Positions 1 through 7,752 of a stretch of 64,000 nt of DNA are shown piece after piece (the stretch's first letter is position 1; each line of letters opens with the position of its first letter). A program made the translations under genes and the position numbers. The notes under the pieces were generated by a model. The model had not been told where the DNA came from and made no database searches. It was given only the letters and a program-made list of their open reading frames with translations. The DNA comes from Levyella massiliensis (GTDB lineage Bacteria > Bacillota > Clostridia > Tissierellales > Peptoniphilaceae): positions 307,477-371,476 of the forward strand of contig NZ_HG529491.1 of NCBI RefSeq assembly GCF_000308275.2, given 5' to 3'.

Positions 1-1434
1 CCTGCACTGATTGTGATCGGCAAGCTGACCTCATCGATCGGATCGCTTATCACGACCTTTTCAAGCGTAGGGAAAGCGGTCACCGGCTTCATGGTCAACA
101 TGGGCGGCATGTCCGGTCTCATGAGCAAAATAGGAGCTGCCATCGGCGGCATCTCCGCTCCCGTGGTGGCGGTCGTTGCCATCATCGGCACACTGGTTGC
201 CGCTTTTGTGCATCTGTGGAACACCTCAGAAGGTTTCAGGGATTCCATTATCGGCACGTGGGACAGCATCAAGGAGGCTTTTTCAAACTTCGCATCCGGC
301 ATCACCGAACGCATCAACGCCTTAGGTTTTGACTTTCAGTCCTTCGGCGAGCTGGTATCTGCCATTTGGAACGGTTTCACCGAGCTTTTGGCGCCGGTAT
401 TTGAGAACGCCTTTTCAGCAATTGCCGCGATTTTACAAGGAGCCCTCGACATCCTGACGGGCATCTTTGATATTTTCGCAGGGCTTTTTAGCGGCAACTG
501 GAGTCAGCTGTGGAACGGCATCAAGGAAGTCTTCTCCGGCATCTGGACGGCCATCTCCGGAATTTTCACGTCTGTCTGGGAAGTCATCAAAGGCGTGACG
601 AACACCGTGCTCTCCTGGTTTGGCACGAACTGGAGCGAGGTTTGGACGGCGATCAAGACCTTCTTTGAGAACACCTGGAACGGGATCGTCTCCTTTTTCA
701 CCGGCATCTGGGAAGGAATCAAGTCTGTTGTCACGGGAGCCGTAAGTGCTGTGTCCAACACGGTCTCCTCGGTTTTCACGGCCATCAGCACCACGGCATC
801 CAGTATCTGGAACGGCATCAAAAACATGATTTCCGGTGTGGTAGGTGGGATTAAGTCAACCGTCTTAAATGTGTTTAACGGCGTGAAGTCTACCGTGACA
901 AACATCTTTAACGGAATCAAGAGCACGGCCACCTCCGTATGGAACGGCATCAAGTCCGCTATCACCGCACCGATCGAAGCGGCTAAAAACACCATCAAAG
1001 GCATTATCGATAAGATCAAAGGCTTCTTCTCCGGCCTTCACATCGAGCTTCCGCATATCAAGCTGCCGCATTTTTCGATCTCCGGCGGCTTTTCCATCGT
1101 GCCGCCCAGAGTGCCGCACCTTTCCATTGACTGGTACAAGGAAGGCGGCATCATGACGAGACCGACCCTTTTCGGCATGAACGGAAGTGCCCTTATGGCG
1201 GGAGGCGAAGCGGGATCGGAGGCGATTTTGCCGCTCAAGTCTTTCTACGACAAGCTCGAAGGCATGCTTGCCGCCCGGGACACAACACTCATGGAAAAGT
1301 ACCTCGCCATCATCGCCGGAAATTCGGAAAAAGACATCGTACTGGACTCCGGTGCGCTGGTCGGAGCACTCACACCAAAACTGGATGGAGCCTTGGGAAG
1401 ACGCGCCGCTTACGTAGGAAGGAGGATGAAATGA
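1..1434 (+). CDS. Phage tail tape measure protein, C-terminal part
   Basis: Partial gene: the frame is open from the first base, so the start is outside the window and 477 residues are visible. Tape measure proteins set tail length and help DNA ejection. The visible part begins with hydrophobic segments (around residues 20-70). It then has many degenerate 11-residue-type repeats containing W/F-N-G-I/V-K (residues about 170-340), as is typical of these proteins. It ends in a globular tail with the GEAGSEAILPL motif seen at the C-terminus of many Firmicutes tape measures. It overlaps the next gene by 4 bases (ATGA). Confidence 0.9.
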   Translation, partial: PALIVIGKLTSSIGSLITTFSSVGKAVTGFMVNMGGMSGLMSKIGAAIGGISAPVVAVVAIIGTLVAAFVHLWNTSEGFRDSIIGTWDSIKEAFSNFASGITERINALGFDFQSFGELVSAIWNGFTELLAPVFENAFSAIAAILQGALDILTGIFDIFAGLFSGNWSQLWNGIKEVFSGIWTAISGIFTSVWEVIKGVTNTVLSWFGTNWSEVWTAIKTFFENTWNGIVSFFTGIWEGIKSVVTGAVSAVSNTVSSVFTAISTTASSIWNGIKNMISGVVGGIKSTVLNVFNGVKSTVTNIFNGIKSTATSVWNGIKSAITAPIEAAKNTIKGIIDKIKGFFSGLHIELPHIKLPHFSISGGFSIVPPRVPHLSIDWYKEGGIMTRPTLFGMNGSALMAGGEAGSEAILPLKSFYDKLEGMLAARDTTLMEKYLAIIAGNSEKDIVLDSGALVGALTPKLDGALGRRAAYVGRRMK

Positions 1435-2171
1435 ACCAAAACATAGGCTTTGGAGCCACTCTAAACGGCAAACACACGTGGAAGAATTACGGGCTTGTCG
1501 TATCCAACACCGACGTGGTCGGTATGCCAAAGCCTAAAACACTCATCGTTGAGATTCCCGGATCATCCAAGCGCCTCGATCTCACAGAGGCTCTGACGGG
1601 ACGATGCGAATACGAAGGACGCACGCTCTCCTTTACGCTTGGCGGCATCGGAAAGATCGAAAGCTGGGCAGGAAGGCTCCGAGCCTTCCTCGACGAAATA
1701 CATGGAAAGCATGTCAAGGTCATCTTGGACTCCGAGCCGGAATACTACTTTGAAGGCCGAGCCGAAGTAAAAAACTTTGAGCGCACCCGCGCTTTGGGAC
1801 AAATTGAGCTGGAGATTGCCTGCGATCCGTATAAATGGGAGCTTGCCGCAAGCGATGAGGATTGGCTTTGGGACTCGTTTAACTTTGAAAGCGGCATCAT
1901 CCGAGACTATCGGGATGTGAGCGTAAGCTCTTATACCGACCTTCTTGTTCCCGGATCGCACGTTCCGATGGTGCCGACGTTTCATGTCAGAAACTACCAA
2001 GAAACCGAAGGCAGGAAAAACTACGTCTACTCCATCAAGCTGAGAACGTCGTGGATGCTTCATGCCGGCACAAATCGTTTCGCCGACCTTGTCATTCCTG
2101 AATCCGGCGACACGCTGCGCTTTTTTGGAACTTACACCGTCACCGTATCTGTGAGAGGAGGAAGCCTTTAA
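1431..2171 (+). CDS. Phage distal tail protein (Dit-like)
   Basis: The 246-residue protein sits between the tape measure and the tail spike, the classical place for Dit, which forms the hub joining tail tube and baseplate. The N-terminus (FGATLNGKHTWKNYGLVV) and the central ACDPYKWE segment match the siphovirus tail component family of Firmicutes phages. The start overlaps the tape measure stop (ATGA). The stop overlaps the next start (TAATG), so the three genes are translationally coupled. Function is inferred from family resemblance and synteny. Confidence 0.82.
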   Translation: MNQNIGFGATLNGKHTWKNYGLVVSNTDVVGMPKPKTLIVEIPGSSKRLDLTEALTGRCEYEGRTLSFTLGGIGKIESWAGRLRAFLDEIHGKHVKVILDSEPEYYFEGRAEVKNFERTRALGQIELEIACDPYKWELAASDEDWLWDSFNFESGIIRDYRDVSVSSYTDLLVPGSHVPMVPTFHVRNYQETEGRKNYVYSIKLRTSWMLHAGTNRFADLVIPESGDTLRFFGTYTVTVSVRGGSL

Positions 2172-4168
2172 TGTACCAAGTGTTTTTAGATGAGCACGTG
2201 CTCTATATACCGGGCGATGATGAGGCTGTTCTTATTGATCCGGTGCTGGAGCTGGCGCTTGGAAAATCCGGCACATTTTCTGCCCGCGTACCGAAGATCA
2301 ATCCGCTCTACGAAAAGCTCAAAGCGCTGGATTCCACCGTCCGTGTGGAGCGTGACGGTGTGGCACTCTTTTACGGCCGCATTTTATCGGTTGAGCGGGA
2401 CTTTTACGGCACCAAGAGCATCACCTGCGAAGGAGAACTGGCCTTTCTTTTGGACTCCGTGCAGGAGCCTTCCGAATTTCATGATGTCTCGCCCCGCGCT
2501 TTTCTTGAGACGCTTATTGCCAAGCACAACAATCAGATGGCAAAAGACGGCGCGCACAATAAGCGCTTCACGGTCGGGCAGGTCACCGTTACCGACCCCA
2601 ACGACTCGCTTTACCGCTACACCAACTGGGAGACCACCTTGGATGCCATCACCGACAAACTCGTCAAACGCTTGGGCGGCTTTCTTCGTGTGCGCCATGT
2701 GGGAGAGATTCGCTATCTGGACTATCTTGCAGAATCCGATAACACCAACACACAGGTGATTGAGTTCGGAGAAAACCTCCTTGACTACACCGACACGCTT
2801 TTGGCAGAAGACATCGCTACCCGTGTGATTCCGCTTGGCAAAAGGCTTGAGACATCAAGCATTGCCGCGCTTGAGGAATATACCACCATCAAGAGCGTCA
2901 ACGGTGGCAAGACTTATGTGGAGTCGCCTTCCGCCATTCAAAACTTCGGTATCGTCACCAAAACCGTGAGCTTCGAAAATGTCTCTGTACCTGCCAACTT
3001 AAAGAAGAAGGCGGAAAAATATCTTAAGGACAGCCAGTTTGCCGATGTCACCCTGACACTCACCGCTGTCGATCTGCATCTTGTGCATGCCGATATGGAA
3101 GCGATGAAGATCGGAGATCGTATTCGTGTCATCTCGCCGCCTCATGGCATGGACAGGTTCTTTCCGCTGACGGAGCTTACGATCGCTTTGGATCACCCTG
3201 AATCCTCTACGGTGGTACTTGGAACCGAAGTGAAGGCAGGTCTTTCTGAGCGAAGCATCAGCGAGAAAAAAGAACTGGTCGAGCGCATTGAGCGGCTTCC
3301 CACACAGTCCGACACGCTTCGCCTTGCCAAGGATAACGCCACCGCTCTTATCACAGCAGCTACGACCGGACACGTCGTGACCCGCAAAAACGAGATTCTC
3401 ATCATGGACACAGCGGACAAGGCGACGGCAAAGAAGGTCTGGCGCTGGAACTTAAACGGGCTCGGCTACTCCAAGACGGGCTACAACGGCACCTACGGCA
3501 CGGCGATCACCATGAACGGCGCCATCGTCGCCGACTTCATCACGACCGGCACCTTAAACGCTGACCTCATTCGGGCGGGAACCTTAAAAGACAAACAAGG
3601 AAACAACAGCTGGAACATGAGCTCAGGAGCACTCACAGCAAAGAAGCTATCGATCGACTCCCCAAACTTCAAGCTCACGACCTACGGTTACATGACGGCA
3701 AAAGGCGCAAGCATCGACGGCTCCATCACGGCAAGCTCCGGAGACACCAAAGTTCGTGTGGGCTATGGACACCTTTCCATCTATTACAACGACAAGGAGA
3801 TGGGACTGATTGGCGGAAACAGCTTTGCGCAATCAAACTCCATTGCAGGGCTGAACTTCGACCTCGAAAACACCGGAGACTACATGACCTGGGCCGCACA
3901 GCCTGCCTCAGGTGGAAACTACAACATGGTATGGACTTATGCCAGATCCTCGTTCAGCGGATTTACCGGAGGAGCCTTAAACGCCGGCTGCGACATCGAC
4001 ATGCACAACTACACTTTAAAAAACGTGAACTTTGAAGGCGGCGGCATCTCCGGCACCGCAAACTTCGTGAAGATCAACTCGATGAGCTCGGACGGCACAG
4101 CCGCGAACTGGTCGAACAACTGCTACATGACATTCAAAAACGGAATTCTTATCGACGGAAGATTCTAA
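2171..4168 (+). CDS. Phage tail spike / tail-associated lysin-type protein
   Basis: The 665-residue protein follows Dit directly. Residues 1-360 resemble the prophage tail / minor structural protein N-terminal domain that forms the baseplate hub (MYQVFLDEHVLY start, then a segment around YRYTNWETTLDAITDKLVKR). A short helical linker (about 365-400) leads to a C-terminal region rich in Gly, Asn and Thr. That region carries the TTGTLNADLIRAGTL pattern common in these proteins and probably forms a beta-rich fibre. No obvious peptidoglycan hydrolase motif was seen, so enzymatic activity is not claimed. Confidence 0.82.
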   Translation: MYQVFLDEHVLYIPGDDEAVLIDPVLELALGKSGTFSARVPKINPLYEKLKALDSTVRVERDGVALFYGRILSVERDFYGTKSITCEGELAFLLDSVQEPSEFHDVSPRAFLETLIAKHNNQMAKDGAHNKRFTVGQVTVTDPNDSLYRYTNWETTLDAITDKLVKRLGGFLRVRHVGEIRYLDYLAESDNTNTQVIEFGENLLDYTDTLLAEDIATRVIPLGKRLETSSIAALEEYTTIKSVNGGKTYVESPSAIQNFGIVTKTVSFENVSVPANLKKKAEKYLKDSQFADVTLTLTAVDLHLVHADMEAMKIGDRIRVISPPHGMDRFFPLTELTIALDHPESSTVVLGTEVKAGLSERSISEKKELVERIERLPTQSDTLRLAKDNATALITAATTGHVVTRKNEILIMDTADKATAKKVWRWNLNGLGYSKTGYNGTYGTAITMNGAIVADFITTGTLNADLIRAGTLKDKQGNNSWNMSSGALTAKKLSIDSPNFKLTTYGYMTAKGASIDGSITASSGDTKVRVGYGHLSIYYNDKEMGLIGGNSFAQSNSIAGLNFDLENTGDYMTWAAQPASGGNYNMVWTYARSSFSGFTGGALNAGCDIDMHNYTLKNVNFEGGGISGTANFVKINSMSSDGTAANWSNNCYMTFKNGILIDGRF

Positions 4169-4182
4169 GGAGGAACAGTCAA

Positions 4183-4416
4183 ATGGAAGAACATGAACTC
4201 ATCAACGGAAAACCCAACGAACAGGAAGCCGAAAAACCGTCCGAGACGATTTTTCAGATCAAAGACGAAGAATGGAAGAAAGCTGTCGAGATCATCTTAG
4301 GCACCGACAAGCACGAAGAAATCTCAGATAAGGATGCCTCTGAGCTCATTGCGGCTGCCCGCAATTTCAGAAAGATCATCGACTTCTTCGTGAAGCTCTT
4401 TGGAGGTGGTATGTGA
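4183..4416 (+). CDS. Small phage protein, unknown
   Basis: A 77-residue acidic protein with a good ribosome binding site (AAGGAGGAACAGTCAA before ATG). It is charged and predicted helical, has no membrane segment, and ends in a hydrophobic IIDFFVKLFGGG. Small proteins at this place between tail spike and tail fibre are common in Clostridia prophages. I do not recognise a function. Confidence 0.7.
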   Translation: MEEHELINGKPNEQEAEKPSETIFQIKDEEWKKAVEIILGTDKHEEISDKDASELIAAARNFRKIIDFFVKLFGGGM

Positions 4417-4652
4417 TGGAAAAAGAGATGCCCCTCATCCTGCGCCTTGAAAAAGCGAGAAACGAACTGAGATACGCACTCAACCAAACTGCCGGAAAGT
4501 ATGAGCTTCCCGGTTTTTTACTTGACCTCATCATAGAAGCCTTGCTCTCAGAAGAAAAAGGTCAGCGCATAGCCCTTATGAGCGAGCAGATCAGCACAAC
4601 AGGTGGAAAGGAGGAAAAAGAACATGGCCAACGTGAAAACCTATCTCAGTAA
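4416..4652 (+). CDS. Small phage protein, unknown
   Basis: A 78-residue protein whose ATG overlaps the previous stop (TGATG), so it is probably coupled to it. A GTG three bases upstream is an alternative start. The sequence is helical (LRLEKARNELRYALNQTAGK) and resembles small chaperone-like or accessory phage proteins that open with a short helical domain, but I cannot assign a role. Its 3' end overlaps the start of the tail fibre gene, which carries its own strong ribosome binding site. Confidence 0.7.
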   Translation: MEKEMPLILRLEKARNELRYALNQTAGKYELPGFLLDLIIEALLSEEKGQRIALMSEQISTTGGKEEKEHGQRENLSQ

Positions 4653-5160
4653 AATTTTATCGGCCGTCTACGGCAAAGACGTGCGCGGAGCCATCCACGA
4701 CTCGATTGCCGCCATCAATCAGCAGGTTGAAACCACGACATCTGGCGAAGCTAACCGTGTTCAGGCGGAAAAAGAAAGAGCATCCGCTGAAACATCCCGC
4801 AAAAATGCTGAAACAGTAAGAACGAATGCCGAGGCATTACGGCAAAATGCAGAAAGTTCACGAAATGAAGATGAAAAAAAGCGCGAAAACTCTACCAATG
4901 AGTTGAAAAGCCGTATGAATGAAAAACTGAACACAGTTGACCAGAAGATCAGCGAAATGCAAAATCGAGTGCAAGAAGCTATTGACGCTGTTCCTAAATC
5001 TGTTCTCACACTTGATGCAACGCTTTCCAAAGAAGGCTATGCGGCGGATGCCAAAACAACGGGCGATGCGATCGCAGTACTAAGAAAAGGAAAAGAGCGA
5101 AAAATTTTTCCTCTGACAAGTAGCAATCCAGCTGTAGCATTCGAAAAGAAAGTTATCTGA
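4624..5160 (+). CDS. Tail fibre / upper baseplate-type protein, N-terminal part (frameshifted)
   Basis: The start ATG at 4624 follows AAAGGAGGAAAAAGAAC. An in-frame start at 4603 lies inside the previous gene without such a site. The N-terminus (MANVKTYLSKILSAVYGKD) is a conserved opening of Firmicutes phage tail fibre or baseplate proteins. A long coiled coil rich in A-E-R-S-N repeats follows (residues 45-120). The frame stops at 5158-5160 just after a GAAAAGAAAG run. The -1 frame then stays open to 5531 and continues sensibly, so this is the first half of an interrupted gene of about 302 residues. Confidence 0.75.
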   Translation: MANVKTYLSKILSAVYGKDVRGAIHDSIAAINQQVETTTSGEANRVQAEKERASAETSRKNAETVRTNAEALRQNAESSRNEDEKKRENSTNELKSRMNEKLNTVDQKISEMQNRVQEAIDAVPKSVLTLDATLSKEGYAADAKTTGDAIAVLRKGKERKIFPLTSSNPAVAFEKKVI

Positions 5161-5531
5161 TCGTTGAGGGACCTTTCGCTACCCTTTATTTCACGGCTTC
5201 TATTCGCTCCCTTACAGATAATTCCTTCGGACCACTGTTGACTTTATGTGTTTCACCAATTAAGCCTGCTTCTGCAATCGTTGGAACAGCATTTATCATG
5301 GAGGAGGAATATAGTCGTCCTCTTATCATGCTTGAAACAGGCGCTCTTTGCCTGATGATAAATCCTAACCAATCATCTGCCACTGCAACCAATGCACCTG
5401 TTCTTAAGGAGTTTGAGAATCTGAATACCCAGGACACCCCGGTTTCAGATAGGCCACCTAAGCCGGACCCAAACGGAACATATACACTAACAGGAAGTAT
5501 AATCTATCTCGCCACAGAAACTCAAGAATAA
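5160..5531 (+). pseudogene. C-terminal part of the frameshifted tail fibre protein
   Basis: Reading in the frame one base behind 4624-5160 gives an uninterrupted continuation (SYLIVEGPFATLYFTAS..., ending TGSIIYLATETQE). It has alternating hydrophobic residues that look like a beta-rich domain. There is no ribosome binding site at a plausible start, which supports the view that it belongs to the upstream gene. A missing base in the A-rich run at 5144-5151, a sequencing error, or ribosomal slippage could explain it. No canonical X-XXY-YYZ slippery heptamer is present. Confidence 0.6.
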
Positions 5532-5557
5532 GCACCTATCCACTATTTGTTCGCATA

Positions 5558-5580
5558 AAGCCGTACTGACGGTTTTTTTT
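5558..5580 (+). terminator. Rho-independent terminator after the tail fibre gene
   Basis: AGCCGT (5559-5564) pairs with ACGGTT (5569-5574), including one G-T pair, over a 4-base loop. A run of eight T follows (5573-5580). It separates the structural genes from the lysis genes. Confidence 0.65.
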
Positions 5581-5608
5581 ATGTTCAAAATCAAAGGAGG
5601 AATCTATT

Positions 5609-6022
5609 ATGAAAGAATTCTGGACAACCATTCAACTTATTTTTGTCGGCATCGGAGGCTGGCTCGGCTATTACTTAGGAGGCTTTGACGGACTTCTCTA
5701 TGCGCTGATCGCCTTTGTCATCTGCGATTACGTGACAGGCATTATGTGCGCCGTCTCCGATAAAAACCTCTCAAGCGAAGTCGGCTTTAAAGGCATCGCC
5801 AAAAAGGTCGTGATCTTCATTCTGGTCGCCGTTGCCAACATCATCGACACTAACGTCATCACACAGGGCGCGATTCTTCGCACGGCCGTCATCTCCTTCT
5901 ATCTCTCAAACGAAGGGCTGTCGCTTGTGGAAAACGCGACTCATCTGGGACTTCCTGTCCCGGACAAACTCAAGGCGGTCTTGGCACAGCTTCATGACCG
6001 CGCAGAAAAGGAGGAAAAATAA
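5609..6022 (+). CDS. Phage holin
   Basis: A 137-residue membrane protein placed directly before the endolysin. It matches the phage holin / toxin-secretion holin family (holin 4 type): hydrophobic segments at about residues 5-22, 25-45 and 65-85, and the conserved FVICDYVTGIMCA and GIAKKVVIFILVAVAN stretches. Holins form membrane lesions that let the endolysin reach the wall. A strong site (AAAGGAGGAATCTATT) precedes the ATG. Two bases separate its stop from the endolysin start. Confidence 0.9.
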   Translation: MKEFWTTIQLIFVGIGGWLGYYLGGFDGLLYALIAFVICDYVTGIMCAVSDKNLSSEVGFKGIAKKVVIFILVAVANIIDTNVITQGAILRTAVISFYLSNEGLSLVENATHLGLPVPDKLKAVLAQLHDRAEKEEK

Positions 6023-6024
6023 CT

Positions 6025-6945
6025 ATGACTATAAAAGGAATTGATGTATCAACCTGGCAGGGATCGATTGATTTTAAGCGTGTAAAACAAAGCGGGATTA
6101 ACTTCGTCATTATTCGTGCAGGCTACGGCTCGGCACTTTCTCAAAAAGACAAGTGGTTTGAGACGAACTACGCCCGCGCCAAAGCGGCAGGTCTTCACGT
6201 AGGAGCCTATTGGTACTCCTATGCGGGAAGCGCCGCAGAGGCACGCGAAGAAGCACGTGTCTGCAAACAGGTGCTCTCCGGCAAGCAGTTTGACTATCCC
6301 ATCTACTTTGATTTGGAAGAAAAGTCACAGCTTGCCCGCGGACGGGCTTTTTGCGACTCGCTCATTCGAGCCTTTTGCAATGAGATGGAAGCTGGCGGCT
6401 ATTTTGCCGGATTCTACACATCGCTCTCAGCAGCAGTGAACAACGTTTCCGCTGATGTGAGAAACCGCTACGCCTTCTGGGTAGCGCAGTGGAACAGTCG
6501 CTGCACCTATCAGGGACAGTACGGTCTTTGGCAGTATTCCTCGAGCGGCTCGGTGCCGGGCATCGCAGGCAGATGCGATATGGATCTTGCCTATGTGGAT
6601 TATCCCTCCATCATCAGGAAAGGCGGCTTTAACGGCTATGGCAAAGGCACAAGCTCCGCCCCCGCAAGAAAGTCTGTCGATACGCTGGCCCATGAAGTCA
6701 TCTCCGGTGCTTGGGGAAACGGTGAGGACAGAGTAAATCGTCTTACCCAAACAGGCTACGACTACGACGCGGTGCAGGCACGCGTAAATGAGCTTTTAGG
6801 CATAAAGCCGAAAAAGTCCATCGACACACTTGCCCGAGAGGTCATCCGCGGCGACTGGGGAAACGGTAAGGACCGTGTAAACCGCCTGACGAAAGCAGGC
6901 TACGATTACGAAGCTGTACAAAAACGAGTAAACGAACTGCTCTAA
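6025..6945 (+). CDS. Endolysin: GH25 muramidase with two Cpl-7 repeats
   Basis: A 306-residue lysin with two modules. Residues 3-195 are a glycosyl hydrolase family 25 domain with GIDVSTWQG at the N-terminus (catalytic-type Asp 7) and YFDLEEK around residue 95. Residues 215-306 hold two tandem Cpl-7-like wall-binding repeats of about 43 residues, each with the pattern SxDTLAxEVIxGxWGNGxDRVNRLT. It hydrolyses the N-acetylmuramyl-glucosaminyl bond of peptidoglycan during phage release. There is no signal peptide, consistent with export through the adjacent holin. Confidence 0.93.
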   Translation: MTIKGIDVSTWQGSIDFKRVKQSGINFVIIRAGYGSALSQKDKWFETNYARAKAAGLHVGAYWYSYAGSAAEAREEARVCKQVLSGKQFDYPIYFDLEEKSQLARGRAFCDSLIRAFCNEMEAGGYFAGFYTSLSAAVNNVSADVRNRYAFWVAQWNSRCTYQGQYGLWQYSSSGSVPGIAGRCDMDLAYVDYPSIIRKGGFNGYGKGTSSAPARKSVDTLAHEVISGAWGNGEDRVNRLTQTGYDYDAVQARVNELLGIKPKKSIDTLAREVIRGDWGNGKDRVNRLTKAGYDYEAVQKRVNELL

Positions 6946-6962
6946 GCTGAATGCATTGATAT

Positions 6963-7009
6963 GCCCGCAAGGCGTGAGGAGAGATCTTCACTCCCTTGCG
7001 GGCTTTTTT
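6963..7009 (+). terminator. Terminator after the endolysin
   Basis: Ten-base perfect stem GCCCGCAAGG (6963-6972) with CCTTGCGGGC (6994-7003), a possible inner GTGA/TCAC stem, then six T. It closes the late operon. Confidence 0.88.
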
Positions 7010-7144
7010 ATTTTGTCCGCTCAACTTCTTCAAAAACCTCCAGTGGAACAGTGGAAGGCAGAAAAAGATTCGTCCATAACGCCTTCGTCTCTTCAGGGAG
7101 TGTTAGAGGGACAACAAGACCTGCCCTCTGTCTGGAGGGATGAT

Positions 7145-7552
7145 ATGACAAATGATGAAAAACAAAGCATTTACAACATGAGACGAAACGGTGCAAGTTA
7201 TGCCGTAATTGCTGCCATCTTAAATCTATCGAAAAGCACCGTGGCTTCCTTTTGCCAAAAAGAAGGCCTGAGAACAGGTTCCTCAAAAGCTTTAACAGCA
7301 CTACGCTACTGCAAGTATTGCGGAAAGCCACTGCCCGTCAAGGAAAAAGGGAAAGAGCAAAAATTCTGCTCAGAGCACTGCCGGATGAGCTGGTGGAAAG
7401 AGCATCCGGAAGAGCTGAATAAAAAGGCAATCTATATATTCACCTGCCCATGCTGCGGAAAAACTTTCACTTCCTATGGCAATGCGCACAGAAAGTATTG
7501 CAGTCATGCTTGCTATATCCAAGACCGATTCGGAGGCTCTCATGAAGACTGA
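7145..7552 (+). CDS. HTH and zinc-ribbon protein of the recombinase module
   Basis: 135 residues from ATG 7145, chosen for the upstream TGGAGGGATGAT. An open frame extends further left but crosses the terminator. Residues 1-45 look like a helix-turn-helix of the resolvase/sigma type (SYAVIAAILNLSKSTVASFC). Two Cys clusters follow: CKYC...CSEHC and CPCC...CSHAC, each able to bind zinc. Such proteins commonly precede paired serine recombinases in Clostridia prophages. A DNA-binding role is inferred; the exact function is unknown. Confidence 0.72.
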   Translation: MTNDEKQSIYNMRRNGASYAVIAAILNLSKSTVASFCQKEGLRTGSSKALTALRYCKYCGKPLPVKEKGKEQKFCSEHCRMSWWKEHPEELNKKAIYIFTCPCCGKTFTSYGNAHRKYCSHACYIQDRFGGSHED

Positions 7553-7724
7553 AGCCTTCGCATCCGAGCTTGCCTATGAAGTATCCCGCTCCATCCTCTT
7601 TTCTTGGCTCAAGCAAAACATCATCGATAAAGAGGAATTCATTCGTCTCGACCACGCACTCCTAAAGCGATACCACCCCGGCTTAGGTGCCTTATTTACT
7701 TGCTATTTCAGCTCTTTAGAGTGA
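7542..7724 (+). CDS. SHOCT-like small protein of the recombinase module
   Basis: 60 residues from ATG 7542, which follows CGGAGGCTCTC and overlaps the end of the preceding gene. The sequence has the SHOCT-like pattern (FSWLKQNIIDKEEFIRLD followed by KRYHPGLGALF), a short helical oligomerisation motif. Small SHOCT-type proteins often sit just before large serine recombinases. Its role is unknown. Confidence 0.65.
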   Translation: MKTEAFASELAYEVSRSILFSWLKQNIIDKEEFIRLDHALLKRYHPGLGALFTCYFSSLE

Positions 7725-7752
7725 TGTATAGACACGGAAAGGAGACGATTCT

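Noticed and set aside
504-1019. Long minus-strand open frame opposite the tape measure gene
   Set aside because: Shadow of a strongly biased coding strand; no start signal and no recognisable protein.
5144-5151. Programmed -1 ribosomal slippage site in the tail fibre gene
   Set aside because: The run does not match X-XXY-YYZ and I see no clear downstream structure, so a plain indel is preferred.
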